Source: Treponema sp. (lineage in GTDB: Bacteria; Spirochaetota; Spirochaetia; Treponematales; Treponemataceae). Taken from it: 64,000 nt of DNA. The stretch's first letter is position 1. Each line of letters begins with the position of its first letter. The notes under the pieces are model-generated. The model did no database searches and was not told where the DNA came from. It saw only the letters and a list, made by a program, of their open reading frames with translations. The stretch spans positions 18,363-82,362 of the forward strand of contig JAFSJW010000077.1 of NCBI GenBank assembly GCA_017449265.1, given 5' to 3'. Made by a program: the position numbers and the translations under genes. Below are positions 60,332 to 64,000 of this stretch, in pieces.

Positions 60332-60991
60332 TTACCCCGCAAATGACTGGCGATAATTATTGTAATGTGATTTCAAAAGCCTTTCCATTCCAGAAATCTT
60401 GTTGACCTCCGAAATATCAAGCTCCCGCCCCGGAATTGCGTTCAGCGCAATTCTGTTCTCATTTGGAATACGCACCTTCCTTGATATGGCAAGATTATCG
60501 TTTTCCTTAGATGCGTACAAAGCAACCAAATCAATCCTGAAATATTTTTTGTCAGCAGAAAGAAGGACGAATTTTTCCCTGTCCTCAAGCGAAATATGGA
60601 TGTCAAAACTCTCGGACGGAACATTTGACTGCTCTGAATCAAAATAAGAGAGCCTGAGAACAAAGTTCTTAAAGCCGCGGGCTTCCGTAGCCTTCTTGAA
60701 GTCAGCCTCGCTTATATCCCACCACACATACGCCCAGGCTGGTATTCTCAGCACAACATCAATTTCAGTTTCATTGTACGAGATTGGCAGATAGCCCTCC
60801 TCAGGTCCCGGGTTGTCTACGACAAGCATCTCAGAATGGTTTTCGGCCATCATCTCCTGTGAAAGGTCAAGAAGCTCCCCGATTATAAAACGCCTGTTCA
60901 AATCATCGGGAATGTCTATTCCATGCTCATCCGCAAGCTTGATAAGGTCTGCCGATGAAAGAGTCTCCAAATAACTGCGGGAAAAATTCAT
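60332..60991 (-). CDS. DUF4912 protein with Rho-N/SAP-like N-terminus
   Basis: 219 residues from ATG 60991. The upstream ATG at 61000 lies directly against a TATATT box (61006-61001), preceded at 18 nt by TTGAAA, so transcription would start after it; the second ATG is preferred. Residues 1 to about 50 (YLETLSSADLIKLADEHGID) are a Rho-N-like helical domain; DUF4912 follows (RIPAWAYVWWDISEADFKKA, FVLRLSYFDS, KYFRIDLVALYA). These proteins commonly travel with GH57 genes, suggesting a carbohydrate-linked role. Confidence 0.8.
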   Translation of the reverse strand: MNFSRSYLETLSSADLIKLADEHGIDIPDDLNRRFIIGELLDLSQEMMAENHSEMLVVDNPGPEEGYLPISYNETEIDVVLRIPAWAYVWWDISEADFKKATEARGFKNFVLRLSYFDSEQSNVPSESFDIHISLEDREKFVLLSADKKYFRIDLVALYASKENDNLAISRKVRIPNENRIALNAIPGRELDISEVNKISGMERLLKSHYNNYRQSFAG

Positions 60992-61000
60992 TGATTCCAT

Positions 61001-61030
61001 AATATACAGTTAATTTTCGGCATTTTTCAA
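61001..61030 (-). promoter_or_regulatory. Promoter of the DUF4912-GH57 pair
   Basis: Minus strand TTGAAA (61030-61025), 18-nt spacer, TATATT (61006-61001), 9 nt before the preferred ATG. No room for a Shine-Dalgarno site. Confidence 0.5.
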
Positions 61031-61073
61031 TAAAAAATCAATTCAAAAGTACTTAAAGGTAAAAGATATTAGA

Positions 61074-61110
61074 CCTGTTCGGAAAACTGAAGTTTCAGAA
61101 CAGCTCTATT
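61074..61110. repeat. Palindromic intergenic repeat, copy 2
   Basis: Near-identical to 57100-57136 (about 35 of 37 positions), same orientation, again between divergent genes and followed by an OMP gene. A diverged third relative may lie at 45482-45514 near the tRNA-Gly gene. Confidence 0.85.
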
Positions 61111-61179
61111 GAACATAAGCGACAGTTTTTTGAAAGTTCTATCGAACATTATGTTTCTTTCTGATATTATTACAAAATC

Positions 61180-62766
61180 ATGCTAAAAATAAAGAATGTC
61201 ATCCTCTTCATTTTATTCCTTTTTTCCGCCAGAGCTTTTTCACAAGTGGCGGAGCAGATGAGGATTGTCAGCGTAGAGTACGATATTGAAGGGAAAACCA
61301 CCGAATACGCACTTTCAGAAAAAGTGAAAATCGACAAGAACAGGACTTTTTATTCATCAGAAGAACTTGAAAAATACCTTGATGACATAAAATCACAGAT
61401 TGAAAACCTTCGCGCGTTTGAAACCGTTGACGTTGAGTACGAAGAGACGCTTGCGGACGAAACCGGCTCATCGTCGAACATATCTGTTATTGTAAGGACA
61501 GTTGACTCCAAGCACCTTGTGCTTCTTCCGTACCCTAAGTACAGTTCCAGCGAAGGATTCAGCGTAAAGATAAAAGTCAAGGACACGAACTTTTTCGGAA
61601 CGCTGGAGGATTTTTCGGCAGACCTGAGCTACGGAGCAAAAACAAAATACGACGGAACATTCGACAAAAACGAATTCGGGGCGGCAATAAACTACAATTA
61701 TCCGTTCAAGCTCGCAGTTTTCGACGCTATGTGGCTGAACGCCCACAAGCTCACATGGTCGCCCGGCGATGACAGCCCCGCATGGAAACTGAACACGGGT
61801 CTTTTGCTATCACTTTGGTTCGGAAGGCTGAGCGTGGTGAACAAATTCAACCAGAAATTCTTCCGCTACATCGATGAGGACATTGAGGATTACGACGGAA
61901 GAACTTTTATAGTCGGAAAAGAAACTTTATTTGTGGAAGAAGATACTCTGTCCGTTCCAATAACTACGCTCAGAACCGAAAATTTCGGGAACCTGATTGT
62001 GTCGCCGTTCGCTTTTTTCTCCTTTGCATGGTCTCCCTATGACTCAGACTATGAGGACTTGCTCCTTAAAAAAGAGCTTTTCGGCGGAACCAATTTTTCG
62101 TTCGGGCGCGTAAACTGGATTAAAAATCTGAGGAACGGTCTGGATGTTGGGGCGACGGCAAAATTCGGAAAAGATTTCACGAACGACAAGCTTGTTTATT
62201 CGGTAAAAGCTGAAATCAAAGGCTACAAGGCATTCATATTCGAATTTGAAGACGAAAGGTCGTTTGAGTTCGGAATCAATTTTAATGTTCTTGCCTTCTA
62301 CGCCTCCAACACAACAGAATACTTCGGCGAGAGGATGCGCGGCGTTTATGACAAGCCCTATTTCTCCACCCCTGGCTTTGAAAACAGAAAAAGCACCGTG
62401 GCAAGTAATTTTCTAATCGCGAGTATAGATGTGCCGTTCAAGGTTATGCGAATTTTCTGGGAAGACCTTCCGAGCTTCCAGAACATCTCTTGGCTCAGAA
62501 AGTTAGACATGGAGATTCAGGCCGGGCCTTTCACCTCAATCGCGCTGTTCAACAACAAAGCCGCTGACACGGACATGGACATAAAGGATGGATTTTTCAC
62601 TACGGGCGGCGAGATTGTAATCTTCCCGCTGCACTGGAAAGGCATACAGCTCAGGGCGAGCTTCGGCTACGATTTGAGCCGCGTAATTCCGTTCTTCAAC
62701 AAGGACTGGAGAAGCGACAAGTATTCAAAGTACGAGATTACAATTGGATTCGGCCTGCACTACTAG
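61180..62766 (+). CDS. Outer-membrane protein with POTRA-like domain and beta-barrel (Omp85-like)
   Basis: 528 residues. Signal peptide MLKIKNVILFILFLFSARAF ending in SQ. Residues 25 to about 105 look like one POTRA domain (MRIVSVEYDIEGKTTEYALS, YLDDIKSQIENLRAFETVDV, SVIVRTVDSKHLVLLPYP). The rest is alternating beta strands with repeated aromatic ends, ending TIGFGLHY, as in BamA/TamA-type barrels. It is shorter than BamA and has a single POTRA, so it is not the main assembly protein. TATTAT lies 9 nt before the ATG. Confidence 0.7.
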   Translation: MLKIKNVILFILFLFSARAFSQVAEQMRIVSVEYDIEGKTTEYALSEKVKIDKNRTFYSSEELEKYLDDIKSQIENLRAFETVDVEYEETLADETGSSSNISVIVRTVDSKHLVLLPYPKYSSSEGFSVKIKVKDTNFFGTLEDFSADLSYGAKTKYDGTFDKNEFGAAINYNYPFKLAVFDAMWLNAHKLTWSPGDDSPAWKLNTGLLLSLWFGRLSVVNKFNQKFFRYIDEDIEDYDGRTFIVGKETLFVEEDTLSVPITTLRTENFGNLIVSPFAFFSFAWSPYDSDYEDLLLKKELFGGTNFSFGRVNWIKNLRNGLDVGATAKFGKDFTNDKLVYSVKAEIKGYKAFIFEFEDERSFEFGINFNVLAFYASNTTEYFGERMRGVYDKPYFSTPGFENRKSTVASNFLIASIDVPFKVMRIFWEDLPSFQNISWLRKLDMEIQAGPFTSIALFNNKAADTDMDIKDGFFTTGGEIVIFPLHWKGIQLRASFGYDLSRVIPFFNKDWRSDKYSKYEITIGFGLHY

Positions 62767-62845
62767 CCGCGCCGCCACGACCAAGCCCGAGAAAGCAAAA
62801 AGTCCAAAGCCAAGAACCAACTGCCCGCTCGGGGCGAACCCGCAC

Positions 62846-62878
62846 AAAAAAGGCGGCCCCCGTGCTGGAAGCCGCCTT
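62846..62878 (-). terminator. Terminator of the DUF1566-type surface protein gene
   Basis: Minus strand AAGGCGGC/GCCGCCTT stem with a 13-nt loop, followed by T residues. It sits just past the gene's stop and near the convergent OMP gene end. Confidence 0.7.
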
Positions 62879-62910
62879 GCTGTCGTTGGCTGTGTTTTTT
62901 TTCTTATGCG

Positions 62911-64000
62911 CTAGTTGAAAGCCCGGACAGCGCTGGCCGTATTCGTATGGGTCTTGTGGCCGCTGGTGATCGCGCCCGTTTCGAAACTGACGTTCCACGC
63001 GCTGGCGTCGGCGCTGGCGTCGGCGCTGCCAGATAGGCTCTGACTGGACGACCAATACCAAATAGCATAACCAGAAGTAGAATAACTAGTAAACAGTTGT
63101 GTACCACCAACCTTTTGTATACTGTTATTCACGACATCCTTGACCTTGTAAAGGTCGCACAGCTCCTTTACGCTCGGTATGTACCATCCGCTCGCATACG
63201 CTCCCGTAAGGCCAGCGGTCGCTGCGTAGTTCTCTATCCAGTACCATGCGGGGTAGTTCGCATCGCTGTAATCATTGCTATTGTTTTCTACGAAGTCCTT
63301 AAAAGTATCAAGGCTCTGTCTTCCGTCCGTCACTCCGCTGAAAGTCGCCGTCGAAGCATTATTACCAGTCGGGGTGCACACGAGACCTGTTATCTTATTG
63401 GTGTAGCCGGTCTTACCGCTTTGCGCCCATGCACGATTCGTCCCCTGCACAAGCCCCAAGCCAAGCTTATTCGTCTCGTCGAAGATGACCGCTATTGCCG
63501 TTTCGTTACTAGCGTCAACAATGCTCTTGTATTTGGTGTAGTTTTCGGCGGTTATGTATTTTCCGTCAGAAAGCACTATGTCGCCCACAAGCCCAGTGCT
63601 GTAAATAGACTTGAATGTGGCACTCACCGTCACATTGCTCGCGGGCATTGTGAACGTGTACTTCCCCGCCGCAACGTCCGCCGTCTTGTTGGCTCCGTCA
63701 ACGGTGAGCGTGTCGAGAACGTAGCCCGGGTCAGGCTTGATTTCGAGCGTCACCTCGGCGCCTTCTGCCACGCCCGCCGACGGGGTCGCCGTAACCGTTC
63801 CGTTCGTTATCGGATTCACAGTCACCTTGTACGTCGGAACGCTGTCGTCAATCCACTTGGCGTAGAGCGTGATGTCCTTCTCTATTTTTGCCGCAAAGCT
63901 GAACAAGCTCGTGAGCGCGCTGTCGGCGTACCAGCCGCCGAATTTGTAGCCGTCCTTTTTGGGGGCTTCCGGCTCTTTGGCGGTCTCCCCGGCCGCCACC
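62911..64000 (-). CDS. Surface protein with InlB-type repeats and DUF1566-like C-terminus (5' end outside window)
   Basis: The frame is open to the window edge, so the N-terminus is missing; at least 362 residues remain. First an InlB B-repeat (DGYKFGGWYADSALTSLFSF...YAKW), then a divergent repeat (ITNGTVTATPSAG...FTMPASNVTVSATF), GDIVLSDGKYITAENY, and a C-terminal domain with WYIPSVKELCDLYK, YWSSSQ and a terminal AVRAF, the layout of DUF1566/formylglycine-enzyme-like folds. ADASADASA is encoded by 12-bp direct repeats at about 62999-63030. It shares the GDIV-SDG domain with the lipoprotein at 18870-19958. Codon use is richer in C/G than nearby genes. Confidence 0.75.
   Translation of the reverse strand, partial: VAAGETAKEPEAPKKDGYKFGGWYADSALTSLFSFAAKIEKDITLYAKWIDDSVPTYKVTVNPITNGTVTATPSAGVAEGAEVTLEIKPDPGYVLDTLTVDGANKTADVAAGKYTFTMPASNVTVSATFKSIYSTGLVGDIVLSDGKYITAENYTKYKSIVDASNETAIAVIFDETNKLGLGLVQGTNRAWAQSGKTGYTNKITGLVCTPTGNNASTATFSGVTDGRQSLDTFKDFVENNSNDYSDANYPAWYWIENYAATAGLTGAYASGWYIPSVKELCDLYKVKDVVNNSIQKVGGTQLFTSYSTSGYAIWYWSSSQSLSGSADASADASAWNVSFETGAITSGHKTHTNTASAVRAFN

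Noticed and set aside
62911..64000. Diversity-generating retroelement variable region
   Set aside because: No reverse transcriptase, accessory gene or template repeat is visible in this window; kept only as a hypothesis.

Overview
The window looks like chromosomal DNA of a spirochaete, most likely a host-associated Treponema. The evidence is a periplasmic-flagellum sheath protein (FlaA) behind an amidase/GerMN pair, a UPF0164 (FadL-like) outer-membrane protein, a long eukaryal-type IleRS followed by a Tp0453-sized lipoprotein gene, and many lipoproteins with divergent InlB-type repeats. Most genes are moderately GC-balanced. Two blocks (about 23.1-26.2 kb and 38.5-41.7 kb) are visibly AT-richer and hold restriction-modification (R-M) systems.

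Layout. 0-6 kb: the end of a membrane protein with a decayed GGDEF domain, two lipoproteins and ileS. 6-8.2 kb: a glycosyltransferase-like gene with a G9 tract and a RelA/SpoT-TPR protein. 8.3-17.6 kb: a minus-strand series leading to flaA. It holds a SPASM protein with a decayed radical-SAM core, a GT-A-like protein, a three-domain SpsF-type cytidylyltransferase/PseG-like/methyltransferase fusion, an ATP-grasp enzyme, an amidase, a GerMN protein and flaA, and I read it as a candidate pathway for a surface or flagellar glycan. 17.7-23 kb: pcnB, two variable lipoproteins (one frameshifted) and purC. 23.1-26.2 kb: R-M system 1 (fused double D12 methylase plus HNH nuclease). 26.2-34.1 kb: a polytopic membrane protein, then a 1969-codon frame that joins DNA polymerase IV to a secreted beta-rich outer-membrane-type protein.

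34-44.6 kb: a split cobalamin late-pathway cluster (cobO, cobD-cobQ fusion // cbiB, cobU-cobC fusion, cobS). It is interrupted by dpm/gtrA-like genes and R-M system 2 (two C5 methylases plus a Bpu10I-like nuclease). Just upstream of cobS sits a Phd/RelE toxin-antitoxin pair between two identical 82-bp direct repeats that duplicate the 5' end of cobS, followed by tRNA-Gly(UCC). 45.7-57 kb: a TGS-uridine-kinase protein, a Sel1-repeat protein, a 1.66-kresidue SpoIIE-phosphatase sensor and its 1085-residue exported partner. 57-64 kb: a UPF0164 OMP, a GH57-like protein lacking both signature catalytic motifs, a DUF4912 protein, a POTRA/beta-barrel OMP and a truncated DUF1566-like surface protein.

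Common threads are gene fusion (four cases), enzymes with decayed active sites, several genes whose -10 box lies 6-9 nt before the start codon (probably leaderless), and insertion of defence or addiction modules into a vitamin B12 locus. Coordinates and motifs are read directly from the sequence; family names rest on motif recognition without database searches.
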